Source: Arthrobacter sp. UNC362MFTsu5.1
GTDB taxonomy: Bacteria; Actinomycetota; Actinomycetes; Actinomycetales; Micrococcaceae
Length of the DNA stretch: 46,489 bases
Assembly (NCBI RefSeq): GCF_000685965.1
Contig: NZ_JMLE01000033.1
Span: 1-46,489, forward strand
Direction of reading: 5' to 3'
In this document: piece by piece, positions 1-7,671 of the stretch
Layout of the letters: every line of letters starts with the position of its first letter
Position numbering within the stretch: the stretch's first letter is position 1
The notes under the pieces: generated by a model
Seen by the model: only the letters and a program-made list of their open reading frames with translations
Database searches by the model: none
Told to the model about the DNA's origin: nothing
Made by a program: the position numbers and the translations under genes

Positions 1-648
1 TCCGGCGATCAGCGTCTCGACGTCCGGCAGGAAGCCGAGGTCCAGCATTTCGTCGGCCTCATCGAGGATGACGATCTTGACGTTCTTCAGGCTCAGGTGC
101 TTCTGCTTGTACAGGTCGATCAGGCGGCCGGGGGTACCGACAACAACTTCGACGCCCTTTTGCAGGGCTTCCACCTGCGGCTCATAGGCGCGGCCGCCGT
201 AGATGGTGGCAATGCGGGCATTGCGCTTCTTCGCAGCATTTTCCAGGTCCTTGGCCACCTGGACGGCGAGTTCGCGGGTCGGAACGATCACCAGGGCCTG
301 CGGGGCGCCCGGGACGGCCAGCTTGTCGAATCCGGGGTCGTCGCGCCCCACCACGCGCTGCAGCGCGGGGATGCCGAAGCCCAGGGTCTTGCCGGTACCG
401 GTCTTCGCCTGGCCGATGATGTCGTGCCCGGCGAGGGCCACGGGCAGGGTCATCGCCTGGATGGGGAAGGGGTGGGTGATTCCGGCGTCGGCCAAGGACT
501 CGACGATGTCGGCGCGGACGTTGTAGTCGGCGAAGGTTTTTTCCTCGATCTCGTGCGGTTTTTCGTCCGAGATGATGGTCTCTTCCGGCTCGATCGATTC
601 GGTGCCGGTGTCGTCGGTCAGAAGTTGGTGCGTGTGCAATTCACTCAC
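1..648 (-). CDS. DEAD-box ATP-dependent RNA helicase (5' part; gene runs off the window)
   Basis: The first 216 codons of a DEAD-box RNA helicase, which uses ATP to unwind or remodel RNA in the cytoplasm. In order there are an acidic N-terminal tail of about 35 residues, a Q-motif region (FADYNV, then GITHPFPIQ near residues 56-64), Walker A AKTGTGKT at 81-88, and the DEAD box at about 196-199 followed by EMLDLGF. The second RecA domain and C terminus lie outside the window. The start is GTG at 646-648: AAGGA sits 9 nt upstream and the protein begins just before the acidic tail. In M. tuberculosis the comparable gene near moeZ and the DUF3107 gene is Rv3211 (RhlE-like); I leave the symbol blank because the C terminus is not visible. 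Confidence 0.93.
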   Translation of the reverse strand, partial: MSELHTHQLLTDDTGTESIEPEETIISDEKPHEIEEKTFADYNVRADIVESLADAGITHPFPIQAMTLPVALAGHDIIGQAKTGTGKTLGFGIPALQRVVGRDDPGFDKLAVPGAPQALVIVPTRELAVQVAKDLENAAKKRNARIATIYGGRAYEPQVEALQKGVEVVVGTPGRLIDLYKQKHLSLKNVKIVILDEADEMLDLGFLPDVETLIAG

Positions 649-947
649 AGGGGAGTTTCCTTATTCATTTGGGCATTGGCGCTGCTTGCTCAACGGGGCC
701 GGCCGCAAGGCCGTTCCGGAGCACGCTCAGGCGCGCAAGCAAATCCAGTGGAAGCCGATCGCGGGCTATCTAAATGCTGGCACTGGGGACCAACGGGTGT
801 ATCTCAAGATCGCGTAGGGGCGGGCTTGTTGAATTCAAAAATCATGGAAATCAACGACCGGGCATCCATTACTACCCCTTCAGTCTAGCTGTTGACCGCA
901 ACCATCACCGACTGACGCCCCGGGCACGGCCCATAGTCAATCCCCAA
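649..947. other. Intergenic stretch, no gene seen
   Basis: Between the helicase start and the 3' end of the RNB ribonuclease gene. It must hold the helicase promoter on the minus strand, but I could not pick a convincing -35/-10 pair. A small GNRA-type hairpin, CGGCC-GCAA-GGCCG, lies at 700-713. The open frames crossing this stretch look like noise: they lack a family match and a ribosome binding site. Confidence 0.5.
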
Positions 948-2423
948 TCACTCCACCAGCTCCAGCCGGATCTCGCGTGTGTCGATGTCCGAGGAGATCA
1001 GCCTGACCCGGACAGTGGTGCCGGATTCGAGTTCGCCGGGGCACCTGGCCGTCACCGCAGGGTCCGCGATCTGGATGATGCCGGACGGTCCGTTCCCGTT
1101 GCCGTTGCCGCCGCCGTTTCCGTTCGTCTTGCCCGGTTTGGACCCGGAGATGACCACGGCGTCGAACTCCTGCCCGATGTGGTTGACGAGGAGGGCGGCC
1201 TCCACCGTGTCCAGGGCCAGCCGCTCCATCCTTGCTGCCAGCTGGTCCGAGGCCGCCATGATCTCCGGCAGGGACGGTAGGGCGTCACGGGCCCAGCCGG
1301 GAACAGCGGTCCGGTTGCTCAGCGCCTCACAGATCACGAGGACAAAACGGTCTATCAGGCGCCGCAGCGGGGCCGTGGTGTGCGCGTAGGCAGCTCCGAT
1401 TGCGGACTGGATGGCGTCCTTCGGCACGGTGCCGTCGAAGGGCGTATAGCCGGCGCCCCGGAACAACATGCCGGCGGAGTGCAGGATGGCCAGCTGCCGG
1501 GGGTCGGTGGGATCAAGGGAGCGCAGGTATTCCCCGTAGCTGGCCCGGCCGTCCCAGGGCTTTCCGAGCGCGTTGGTCTGCCGCTTGAAGTGCAGGAGCG
1601 AGCGTTCATCGGGGGACGGCATGGTCCGCAGGATGCCCACTTTGCCTTCGAGCATGAGGTCCGCCGCGGCCATGCCGGTCATGAGGGAGATCTGGGCGTT
1701 CCAGTCCTCCACCGGAAGGGACGGGGCAGCCACAATGCGGTAGCCGCCGTCGGGCAGCTGTTCGATGTCCTGTTCCGGCATGTTCAGGCTGGCTCCGCCC
1801 CGCAGCCTCTCCAGTTCCACCCGCTTGAGCCCTACTTCCTTGAGCAGTTGCAGGACGGGGGCGGCAGTGCCGGCGTCGAGGTCGGCCTGGACGCCCTTGT
1901 AGCTGAGCTTGGCACGGCTCCGGATTTTGGCGCGGCGCACCAGCACCGACTGCACGCGGGCTGCTTCGTCCAGGTCGAACTCCCAGACGAAAGCGGAGCA
2001 CAACTGGCCGGCCAGCAGGCTGCCTGCCTCTTCGCTGATGACTTCCGGGTGCAGCGGAATCCGCCCGTCCGGGGCGTAGAACGTCTGCCCCCGGCGGCGG
2101 GTTTCGGCATCCAGCGCCCCGCCCGGTGCCACAAAGGACGGCACATCGGCGATGGCGTAGAACACCTTGTATCCGTCGCCGGACCGCTCGATGAACAGGG
2201 CCTGGTCCAGGTCCGTGGACGACGCCGGATCTATGGTCACAAAGCCCACATCCGTAAGGTCCAGGTCCGGCATTTTGTGTTCCGCAATGGCCGCCAGCGC
2301 ATCCTGCAGGACATCGTCAGGGAAAGGCCCCGGCAGTTCCAACTCCGTGCGGAGCGCGTTCAGCGCGTCGGCCAGCCGGTTGGTCTGTTCGTGGACACTT
2401 GGAGTCAGGCGATGATGGGACAC
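948..2423 (-). CDS. RNB-domain exoribonuclease (RNase II/R family, short actinobacterial form)
   Basis: A 3'-5' exoribonuclease of the RNase II/R superfamily, predicted to degrade RNA in the cytoplasm. The RNB domain starts near residue 58 with FVTID-P-ASSTDLDQA (residues 61-75), continues through YAIADV, and includes the conserved YAHTTAPLRRLIDRF near the end. It has no N-terminal cold-shock domains, and the S1-like C terminus carries a Gly/Asn-rich insertion (around GKTNGNGGGNGNG). Of the four active-site acids of E. coli RNase II (D201, D207, D209, D210), three are kept (D65, D71, D73) and the fourth is Gln74. I chose GTG at 2421-2423 because a TAACCT box lies 7 nt upstream, fitting a leaderless transcript. 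The frame is open to a TTG at 2474, but that start would overlap the divergent gene. Confidence 0.88.
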   Translation of the reverse strand: MSHHRLTPSVHEQTNRLADALNALRTELELPGPFPDDVLQDALAAIAEHKMPDLDLTDVGFVTIDPASSTDLDQALFIERSGDGYKVFYAIADVPSFVAPGGALDAETRRRGQTFYAPDGRIPLHPEVISEEAGSLLAGQLCSAFVWEFDLDEAARVQSVLVRRAKIRSRAKLSYKGVQADLDAGTAAPVLQLLKEVGLKRVELERLRGGASLNMPEQDIEQLPDGGYRIVAAPSLPVEDWNAQISLMTGMAAADLMLEGKVGILRTMPSPDERSLLHFKRQTNALGKPWDGRASYGEYLRSLDPTDPRQLAILHSAGMLFRGAGYTPFDGTVPKDAIQSAIGAAYAHTTAPLRRLIDRFVLVICEALSNRTAVPGWARDALPSLPEIMAASDQLAARMERLALDTVEAALLVNHIGQEFDAVVISGSKPGKTNGNGGGNGNGNGPSGIIQIADPAVTARCPGELESGTTVRVRLISSDIDTREIRLELVE

Positions 2424-2430
2424 GAAAGTC

Positions 2431-2436
2431 AGGTTA
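2431..2436 (-). promoter_or_regulatory. -10 box of the RNB ribonuclease gene (leaderless)
   Basis: TAACCT on the minus strand, 7 nt before the GTG at 2423. No good -35 is visible. It sits back to back with the promoter of the divergent ferritin-like gene. Confidence 0.4.
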
Positions 2437-2452
2437 GCTCCATTTCCGCCAT

Positions 2453-2458
2453 TAGTCT
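2453..2458 (+). promoter_or_regulatory. -10 box of the ferritin-like gene (leaderless)
   Basis: TAGTCT, a TAnnnT hexamer, is followed by exactly 6 nt and then ATG at 2465. This places the expected transcription start on the A of the start codon, and no Shine-Dalgarno sequence is present. Confidence 0.5.
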
Positions 2459-2464
2459 TGGACG

Positions 2465-3139
2465 ATGAGCTCAACCCCGGCTGACACTGCTCGCTACAAC
2501 CGCTTCGTCACAGACCTGTTCGGAATGATGGCCTACGGCGAGCTGTCGGCCTTTGAGCGTTTTGCCGCCGACGCGCGCTATTCACCCACCCTCCACGACC
2601 GTGCCGTGCTCGGAAGGATCGCCGTAGTGGAGTTCCGGCACTACGAACTGGTGAGCGCCAGGCTCGAGGCCAGGGGGATCGACGCCGAGGACGCCATGTT
2701 GCCGTTCCAGCCGGCAGTGGACTATTTCCACTCGCGGACACGCCCGGCCGACTGGTTCGAATCGCTGATGAAGGCCTATGTCATCGACACGGTCTCCGCC
2801 GACTTCTACCGGGCCATCTCACACTACGTCGACGCCGAAACACGGGAGCTCATCGAACAGATCCAGGCCTCCGATGAAACGACAAAGGTTCTCCGCGACC
2901 GGCTCAAGGGCGCCCTCGCCGATGATCCCAGGCTCGCCTCCAGGCTGGCGCTGTGGGGCAGGCGGCTGCTGGGCGAAGCCCTAACCCAGGCACAGCGCGT
3001 CAGCTACGAGCACGCGTTCCCCGGAAACCTGATCGGCGGGGAGGACACCGCCGCGGCGAAGGAGCTGGTCAGCGGCCTGATTGCCGGGCTGGCGGAAAAC
3101 CACTCCAAGCGGATGACGCAGCTCGGACTGACCGGGTAG
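2465..3139 (+). CDS. Ferritin-like fold protein (MiaE-like family, actinobacterial)
   Basis: A 224-residue, mostly helical protein of the ferritin-like/MiaE_2 type. Candidate di-iron ligands are spread as expected for a four-helix bundle: E26 (GELSAF), E56-x-x-H59 (EFRHYE), acidic residues in the KAYVIDTVSADFYRA helix, and a final ExxH in AENHSKRM. MiaE itself hydroxylates a modified adenosine next to the anticodon of tRNA; whether this actinobacterial relative does so is not known to me, and some family members may only keep the fold. It is divergent from the RNB ribonuclease gene, with both promoters in about 40 bp. Its stop codon abuts the stop of the convergent thiE gene with no gap. Confidence 0.8.
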   Translation: MSSTPADTARYNRFVTDLFGMMAYGELSAFERFAADARYSPTLHDRAVLGRIAVVEFRHYELVSARLEARGIDAEDAMLPFQPAVDYFHSRTRPADWFESLMKAYVIDTVSADFYRAISHYVDAETRELIEQIQASDETTKVLRDRLKGALADDPRLASRLALWGRRLLGEALTQAQRVSYEHAFPGNLIGGEDTAAAKELVSGLIAGLAENHSKRMTQLGLTG

Positions 3140-3820
3140 TCAGGATGCGCCGGCGTCGAGCGCTTCGAGCAGTGACCGCGCGGCTGCGGCGGGGTCGTCA
3201 GCCTCGGTGATGGCGCGGACCACCACGATCCGCTGCGCCCCTGCAGCCACCACCTGCTCGACGTTGCCCAGGTCAACGCCGCCGATGGCGAACCACGGGA
3301 CCGTGGTCCCGCCTGCTGTTTCGTTGCCGCTGGCCCCGGCCGCGTAGCGGACCAGGTCGAGGCCGACGGCGGCCCGGCCCGGCTTCGTGGGCGTGGCCCA
3401 GACCGGCCCCACGCAGAAGTAGTCCAGCCCGCCGGTACCGCGGGAGGCGGCCACCGCGGCGTCGATCTGTTCGGTGCCGTGCGTTGACAGGCCGATCACG
3501 GCGTCGTTGCCGAGGAACTTCCGGGCAGCCGCCAGCGGAAGATCCTTCTGCCCGATGTGCAGCACCGGTGCGCCGGAGAGCGAGGCGACATCCGCGCGGT
3601 CGTTGACCGACCAGAGGCGTCCGTGGCGGCGCGCAACGGACTGCAGCACATCAAGAAGCTCGAGTTCTTCGGCTGCCTCCAGGTTCTTGTCGCGGAGCTG
3701 GATGATGTCGACGCCGCCGGCGTAGGCGGCATCGACGAAGTCTTCGAAGTCGCCGCGATCCGTGCGGGCGTCGGTGCAGAGGTACAGGCGGGCGTCAGTG
3801 AGGAGAGCTTGCTCGGTCAT
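3140..3820 (-). CDS. thiE: Thiamine-phosphate synthase ThiE
   Basis: Joins the pyrimidine diphosphate (HMP-PP) and thiazole phosphate to form thiamine phosphate, in the cytoplasm. It is a TIM barrel of 226 residues, the usual size. Visible motifs are QLRDK (41-45), VNDRAD (72-77), HIGQKDLP (88-95), GLSTH (110-114), the CVGPVWATPTKPG substrate loop (136-148) and AIGGV (178-182). It is transcribed away from thiOSG, and no riboswitch lies on its own strand. A TAGGCT box 6 nt before the ATG suggests a leaderless mRNA, so thiE may not share the TPP control seen for thiOSG. Confidence 0.95.
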   Translation of the reverse strand: MTEQALLTDARLYLCTDARTDRGDFEDFVDAAYAGGVDIIQLRDKNLEAAEELELLDVLQSVARRHGRLWSVNDRADVASLSGAPVLHIGQKDLPLAAARKFLGNDAVIGLSTHGTEQIDAAVAASRGTGGLDYFCVGPVWATPTKPGRAAVGLDLVRYAAGASGNETAGGTTVPWFAIGGVDLGNVEQVVAAGAQRIVVVRAITEADDPAAAARSLLEALDAGAS

Positions 3821-3826
3821 GGCACC

Positions 3827-3832
3827 AGCCTA
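3827..3832 (-). promoter_or_regulatory. -10 box of thiE (leaderless)
   Basis: TAGGCT on the minus strand, followed by 6 nt and the thiE ATG (3818-3820). It lies immediately upstream of the thiO riboswitch, so the two divergent promoters must overlap or be very close. Confidence 0.5.
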
Positions 3833-3840
3833 GTTCCCCT

Positions 3841-3952
3841 AAACTGGGGGAGTACCGCGGGAGCCCGCGGCAGCTGTCACAAAGCTGCAGGGCTGAGAGG
3901 GCGTCAGAGCCGACCGCTTGACCTGATCCGGTTAGTACCGGCGTAGGGAAGG
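3841..3952 (+). promoter_or_regulatory. TPP riboswitch (THI element) controlling thiOSG
   Basis: The conserved TPP aptamer cores are present in order: GGGGGAG near 3846-3852, CTGAGA at 3893-3898, CCTGAT at 3922-3927, the P4-side hairpin CCGG-TTAGTA-CCGG at 3928-3941, and GCGTAGGGAAGG at 3941-3952. Two extra hairpins fill the variable arm: CCGCGG-GAGC-CCGCGG (3855-3870) and GCAGCT/AGCTGC (3870-3888). The final AGGGAAGG is also the Shine-Dalgarno sequence for thiO. TPP binding would therefore directly mask ribosome binding, which points to translational control; I see no separate terminator. Confidence 0.95.
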
Positions 3953-3958
3953 ATGACA

Positions 3959-5290
3959 ATGTCCCCGCAATCCCCAACGGGCAGCCCCGCCGCGCGCAGC
4001 CGCGACATCAGCGCCGACGTCGCCGTGGTTGGCGGTGGAATCATCGGCCACGGCATCGCCTGGGAGGCCCGGCAGTCGGGCCGGTCCGTGGTGCTCATCG
4101 ATGACGCGCCCGGCACCGGAGCAAGCTGGGCCGCCGCCGGCATGCTGGCACCGGTCAGCGAACTCCACTACCAGGAGGAGGACCTCCTGGAGCTCATGCT
4201 TCACTCCTCCGCGCTGTGGCCCGGCTTTGCCGCGAGCCTTCAACCCGGGGGGAAACCCGGGGAATCCGGCAGCGGCGGCCCGGACACCGGCTACCTCACG
4301 ACGTCGACCCTTGCCGTGGGTGCCGACGCCGCCGACCGCCGGGCGCTCGCCGACCTGCGCGGCGTCCAGCTGTCGAGCGGCCTCACGGTGGAACCGCTGA
4401 CAGTCAGGGAGGCGCGGGCACGGGAACCGTTGCTGAGCCCCGGAATCTCCTGTGCCTTCGACATCCCGGCGGACCATCAGGTGGATCCCCGCAAGCTCCT
4501 TGCCCTGATCGCCGAGTCGCTGGCAGGTTCCGCCGTGCGCCGGCGGGCGGACGGCCTGCTGTGGGAGGACGGGCGGGTCAGCGGTGTCAGCCTGGCCGGG
4601 GGAGGTGCGGTGCATGCCGGGGAGACGATCATTGCCAACGGGCTGGAGTCTGCGGCCCTCAACGGGTTGCCCGCGGGACTGAAGCTGCCCCTCCGCCCGG
4701 TGTACGGCGATATCCTGCGCCTGCGGGTCCCCGCCTACCTGCGGCCGCTGCTGACATCCACCGTCCGCGGCATGGTCCATGGGGTTCCCGTCTACATCGT
4801 GCCCCGGCAGGACGGAACCGTGGTGATCGGGGCCACCCAGCGTGAAGACGCCCTCCCGGGGGCAGAGGCTGCCGGCCTTGGAACCGAACACGCAACGCCG
4901 GCCCGTTCAGCTGTTTCCGCCGGCGGCGTCTACCAGCTGCTCCGTGACGCGCAGGTGCTGGTTCCGGCCGTCGCCGAACTGGAACTCCTGGAAGCCACGG
5001 CGCGGGCCCGTCCGGGAACACCGGACAACGCGCCCCTGCTGGGGCGCGTAGCCGCCGCGGGAACCGGCGGCGACGTCGAGGGGTTGATCATTGCCACCGG
5101 GTTCTTCCGGCACGGTGTCCTGCTCACTCCTGCGGCGGGGTCCATCTGCAGGCAGCTCATGGACGGCAACGCCGATCCCCGCTGGGCGCCCTTCCGGCCC
5201 GACCGGTTTTCCGTCCCCGCGCCGACGCCGGGAACGCCGGCAGCGCCACTGAACATCGTCACAATTGACCCGAACAAGGAAACAGCATGA
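3959..5290 (+). CDS. thiO: Glycine oxidase ThiO
   Basis: FAD enzyme that oxidises glycine to the imine (dehydroglycine) used with ThiG, ThiS and the deoxyxylulose substrate to build the thiazole of thiamine. The N-terminal Rossmann motif VVGGGIIGHG (23-32) is followed by the ThiO signature GASWAAAGMLAP near 54-65. The C-terminal FAD contact IATGFFRHGVLLTP is present. The frame is open from ATG 3953, but the riboswitch-embedded AGGGAAGG touches that codon, whereas ATG 3959 has a 6-nt spacing; I therefore prefer 3959. The stop overlaps the thiS start (ATGA), which suggests coupled translation. Confidence 0.94.
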   Translation: MSPQSPTGSPAARSRDISADVAVVGGGIIGHGIAWEARQSGRSVVLIDDAPGTGASWAAAGMLAPVSELHYQEEDLLELMLHSSALWPGFAASLQPGGKPGESGSGGPDTGYLTTSTLAVGADAADRRALADLRGVQLSSGLTVEPLTVREARAREPLLSPGISCAFDIPADHQVDPRKLLALIAESLAGSAVRRRADGLLWEDGRVSGVSLAGGGAVHAGETIIANGLESAALNGLPAGLKLPLRPVYGDILRLRVPAYLRPLLTSTVRGMVHGVPVYIVPRQDGTVVIGATQREDALPGAEAAGLGTEHATPARSAVSAGGVYQLLRDAQVLVPAVAELELLEATARARPGTPDNAPLLGRVAAAGTGGDVEGLIIATGFFRHGVLLTPAAGSICRQLMDGNADPRWAPFRPDRFSVPAPTPGTPAAPLNIVTIDPNKETA

Positions 5291-5523
5291 ACATCACTCT
5301 GAACGGCACCGTCCATGCGGTGGAGGACGGCGCGTCCGTCACCACCCTCATCAGCCAGGTCACGGGCAGGAACCTCGCCCCCAGCGGGCAGGCCGCCGAC
5401 GGTCGGAAACTGGGCGTCGCAGTGGCCCGGAACTCCGAGGTGGTGCCGCGCAGCCAGTGGTTCGTCACGGCGCTCGCCGAGGGCGACGACGTCGAACTCG
5501 TTACCGCAGTACAGGGAGGTTGA
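5287..5523 (+). CDS. thiS: Thiazole-synthesis sulfur carrier ThiS
   Basis: A 78-residue ubiquitin-like protein. Its C-terminal Gly-Gly is adenylated and then thiocarboxylated to deliver sulfur to ThiG. The sequence ends in VQGG, and the beta-grasp pattern MNITLNG at the start and DDVELVTAV near the end is typical. It overlaps thiO by 4 nt. No dedicated thiF lies in the cluster; the MoeB/MoeZ-type protein at 8425-9624 is the only E1-like enzyme in the window that could activate it, and that link is an inference. Confidence 0.94.
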   Translation: MNITLNGTVHAVEDGASVTTLISQVTGRNLAPSGQAADGRKLGVAVARNSEVVPRSQWFVTALAEGDDVELVTAVQGG

Positions 5524-5528
5524 GCATC

Positions 5529-6347
5529 ATGGCAGGAACTACGGTTGCCGGCGCGGCAGGGACCGCACAGCACACGGCGGACCCCTTCATCGTGGACGGT
5601 GTCCACCTGGGATCACGGCTGATTATGGGCACCGGCGGCGCGCCCAGCCTGGACGGCCTGGGGGCGGCTCTAATCGCGTCGGGCACGGAGCTGACCACCG
5701 TGGCCATGCGCCGCTACTCCCCGGCGGAAACGGGTTCGCTGTTCCAGCTCCTGGTGGACCACAACATCAGGGTGCTGCCCAATACGGCGGGCTGCTTCAC
5801 GGCACGCGACGCCGTCATGACGGCGGAACTGGCGCGGGAAGCCCTGGAAACGGACTGGGTGAAGCTAGAAGTGATTGCCGACGAACACACCCTCCTGCCG
5901 GACGCCGTTGAGCTGGTGGACGCCACCGAACAACTGGTCAACCGCGGGTTCAAGGTGTTCGCCTACACGAATGACGATCCCGTGCTGGCCCTGCGGCTGG
6001 AGAACCTCGGAGCCACAGCCGTCATGCCGCTCGGATCGCCCATCGGCACCGGCCTGGGCATCCTGAACCCGCACAACATCGAGCTCATCGTTTCCAGGGC
6101 ATCCGTTCCCGTGGTGCTGGACGCCGGCATCGGTACGGCGTCCGACGCGGCCCTGGCCATGGAGCTGGGCTGCGACGCCGTGCTGCTGGCGACGGCAGTG
6201 ACCCGGGCGCAGAACCCGGCGATGATGGGAGAGGCCTTCAAACACGCTGTCATCGCCGGTAGGCTGGCGAAGGCGGCCGGCCGGATTCCGCGCCGCGAAC
6301 ACGCCCTTGCCTCGTCCGCCATGGAAGGCCGGGCGGAGTTCCTGTAG
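5529..6347 (+). CDS. thiG: Thiazole synthase ThiG
   Basis: Makes the thiazole phosphate carboxylate from 1-deoxy-D-xylulose 5-phosphate, dehydroglycine and ThiS-thiocarboxylate. The (beta/alpha)8 barrel of 272 residues shows LGSRLIMGTGG (28-37), NTAGCFTARDAV (85-96), the Schiff-base lysine K112 in DWVKLEV, MPLGSPIGTGLGI, and the phosphate-binding DAGIGTASDAA. The start is ATG 5529, with AGGGAGG at 5513-5519 and a 9-nt spacing; the frame is open further upstream but no good start lies there. It is the last clear gene of the riboswitch-controlled operon; the next gene begins 27 nt downstream. Confidence 0.95.
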   Translation: MAGTTVAGAAGTAQHTADPFIVDGVHLGSRLIMGTGGAPSLDGLGAALIASGTELTTVAMRRYSPAETGSLFQLLVDHNIRVLPNTAGCFTARDAVMTAELAREALETDWVKLEVIADEHTLLPDAVELVDATEQLVNRGFKVFAYTNDDPVLALRLENLGATAVMPLGSPIGTGLGILNPHNIELIVSRASVPVVLDAGIGTASDAALAMELGCDAVLLATAVTRAQNPAMMGEAFKHAVIAGRLAKAAGRIPRREHALASSAMEGRAEFL

Positions 6348-6374
6348 CAGTCCGAACCATGCAAGGAGCCAGCG

Positions 6375-7040
6375 GTGACCGGCAAGGAAGATGTTCTGAC
6401 CCGAGCCCGGATCGACGCCGCCCTGGCGGACCTGCCCGACTGGAGGTACCGGCTGGGCGGCCTGGTGACCGTTTTCAAGACGCCGACGGCGGCCGGAGCG
6501 CTTGAGCTGATTGCCGACGTCGGGCGCCTTGCTGAGGAACAAAACCACCACCCGGACCTGGACTGGCGCTACAACAGGGTGTTCATCCGCTTCACCTCGC
6601 ACGACGCCGGCACGGAGGTGACGGAGCGTGACGTCGCCGCAGCTGCGGCCGTGAGCCTGGCGGCCGCTGCGGCCTCGGCAGCCGCGGAACCCGGCCTGTA
6701 CCGGACGGTGGAGATCGCCATCGACACGGCAAACCCCGACGAGATTTCCGAGGTGTGGCGGACTGCCCTTGGGTACCGGAAAGGCCGGTACGGCGACCTG
6801 GTTGACCCCTACGGGCGCGGCCCCGGAGTCTGGTTCCAGCAAACGCCCGCCCCGAACGAGAACCGCTTCCACCTGGACATCCACCGCAGCAAGGCGGAAT
6901 CCGGCCCGGCACTGGAGAAAACAGCCGCCACAGGGGCCTTAATGAACCGTGACCACGCACCCAACTGGGTGGTGGTCACGGATGCTCAGGGAAACCGGCT
7001 GTGCCTCTGCACCGAGGAAGGGCACGAACCGGATCTGTAG
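6375..7040 (+). CDS. Fusion of pterin-4a-carbinolamine dehydratase with a VOC (glyoxalase-like) domain
   Basis: A two-domain protein of 221 residues. The N-terminal part (about 1-100) matches 4a-hydroxytetrahydrobiopterin dehydratase, with the active-site stretch EEQNHHPDLDWRYNRV (54-69), which dehydrates the hydroxylated pterin after aromatic amino acid hydroxylation. An Ala-rich linker (about 87-104) leads to a vicinal-oxygen-chelate fold (about 110-215), including DPYGRGPGVWFQQTP and NRFHLDIH. What the VOC half binds is not clear. The start is GTG 6375: AAGGAG at 6363-6368 gives an ideal 6-nt spacing. It is 27 nt after thiG and may be cotranscribed, although no thiamine role is known. It is convergent with the next gene, 6 nt between stops. 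Confidence 0.85.
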   Translation: MTGKEDVLTRARIDAALADLPDWRYRLGGLVTVFKTPTAAGALELIADVGRLAEEQNHHPDLDWRYNRVFIRFTSHDAGTEVTERDVAAAAAVSLAAAAASAAAEPGLYRTVEIAIDTANPDEISEVWRTALGYRKGRYGDLVDPYGRGPGVWFQQTPAPNENRFHLDIHRSKAESGPALEKTAATGALMNRDHAPNWVVVTDAQGNRLCLCTEEGHEPDL

Positions 7041-7046
7041 CTCCGG

Positions 7047-7349
7047 CTAGAGCCTGAGGGCGGCCGTCAGCTGCCTCGTGTCATGCAGGGTGCGCTTGCG
7101 GCCCAGGTACACCGCGGCGGCGAGTGCCGCCCCGGTGCCCAGGACCATGGGCAGCACCCACGGAATCCACGTCAGGCCGGGCTGGTAGCCAAGCCCCGCT
7201 GCCATGAAGATGATCCAGCTCAGCATCCCCACGGCGACGGAGACGCCCGGCGGCATGGCGATGCCGTACTTCGCGTGGCGCCGGTCGTTGGCCCAGACAA
7301 CAAAGCCTGCGGCAGCGGTGACCAGGGCCACGATGACCAGGGAAAGCAT
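7047..7349 (-). CDS. Small membrane protein, unknown function
   Basis: A 100-residue protein with three likely membrane helices (about residues 2-19, 36-54 and 61-82), a basic loop between the first two (NDRRHAK) and a charged C-terminal tail (GRKRTLHDTRQ). I do not recognise a named family. The start is ATG 7347-7349, with AAGGAG 10 nt upstream on the minus strand. The open frame continues much further upstream, but that part overlaps the next gene in another frame and is not credible. It lies downstream of the TetR and DUF3107 genes on the same strand and may share their transcript. Confidence 0.75.
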   Translation of the reverse strand: MLSLVIVALVTAAAGFVVWANDRRHAKYGIAMPPGVSVAVGMLSWIIFMAAGLGYQPGLTWIPWVLPMVLGTGAALAAAVYLGRKRTLHDTRQLTAALRL

Positions 7350-7395
7350 TTTCGGCGAACTCCTTGCTGCGGGGCGGGTTGGGCTAAGCGGGGGC

Positions 7396-7620
7396 CTAGA
7401 GCTGGCCGAAACCGACGCGGCGGGCTTCTTCTGCCCCGATTTCGACGTAGCCCAGGACGTTGGCGGGAACGATGACCACACGGCCTTTTTCGTCAGCCAG
7501 GCGAAGCTCGGAGCCCTTGGCGATGGCTTCCTCGACGAGCTTTGCAACAGCGTCAGCATCCTGAGCCGATTCCAGCACAATTTCACGGCCGATGTTCTGA
7601 ATGCCGATCTTTACTTCCAC
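7396..7620 (-). CDS. DUF3107 small protein
   Basis: A 74-residue protein of the DUF3107 family, nearly universal in Actinobacteria. The recognisable core is MEVKIGIQNIGREIVLES at the N terminus and the short VVIVPANVLGYVEIG segment. There are no cysteines, catalytic motifs or membrane segments. The M. tuberculosis relative is Rv3208A (TB9.4), which also lies beside a TetR gene; its function is unknown to me. The start is GTG 7618-7620, with GGGAGG 7 nt upstream. The gap to the TetR gene upstream is 51 nt. Confidence 0.92.
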   Translation of the reverse strand: MEVKIGIQNIGREIVLESAQDADAVAKLVEEAIAKGSELRLADEKGRVVIVPANVLGYVEIGAEEARRVGFGQL

Positions 7621-7671
7621 AGCGAGGCCTCCCAGCCAATCAAAGTTCTAAAGGTGTTCTCTATTTGTAGT

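Noticed and set aside
1380..2468. A 362-codon plus-strand frame opposite the RNB ribonuclease
   Set aside because: The opposite strand carries a conserved RNB domain with catalytic residues; this frame has none.
2424..2474. TTG 2474 as the RNB ribonuclease start
   Set aside because: It would overlap the first codons of the divergent gene and lacks a ribosome site. GTG 2423 has a TAACCT box 7 nt upstream and matches typical N termini (SHHRLTPSVHEQ).
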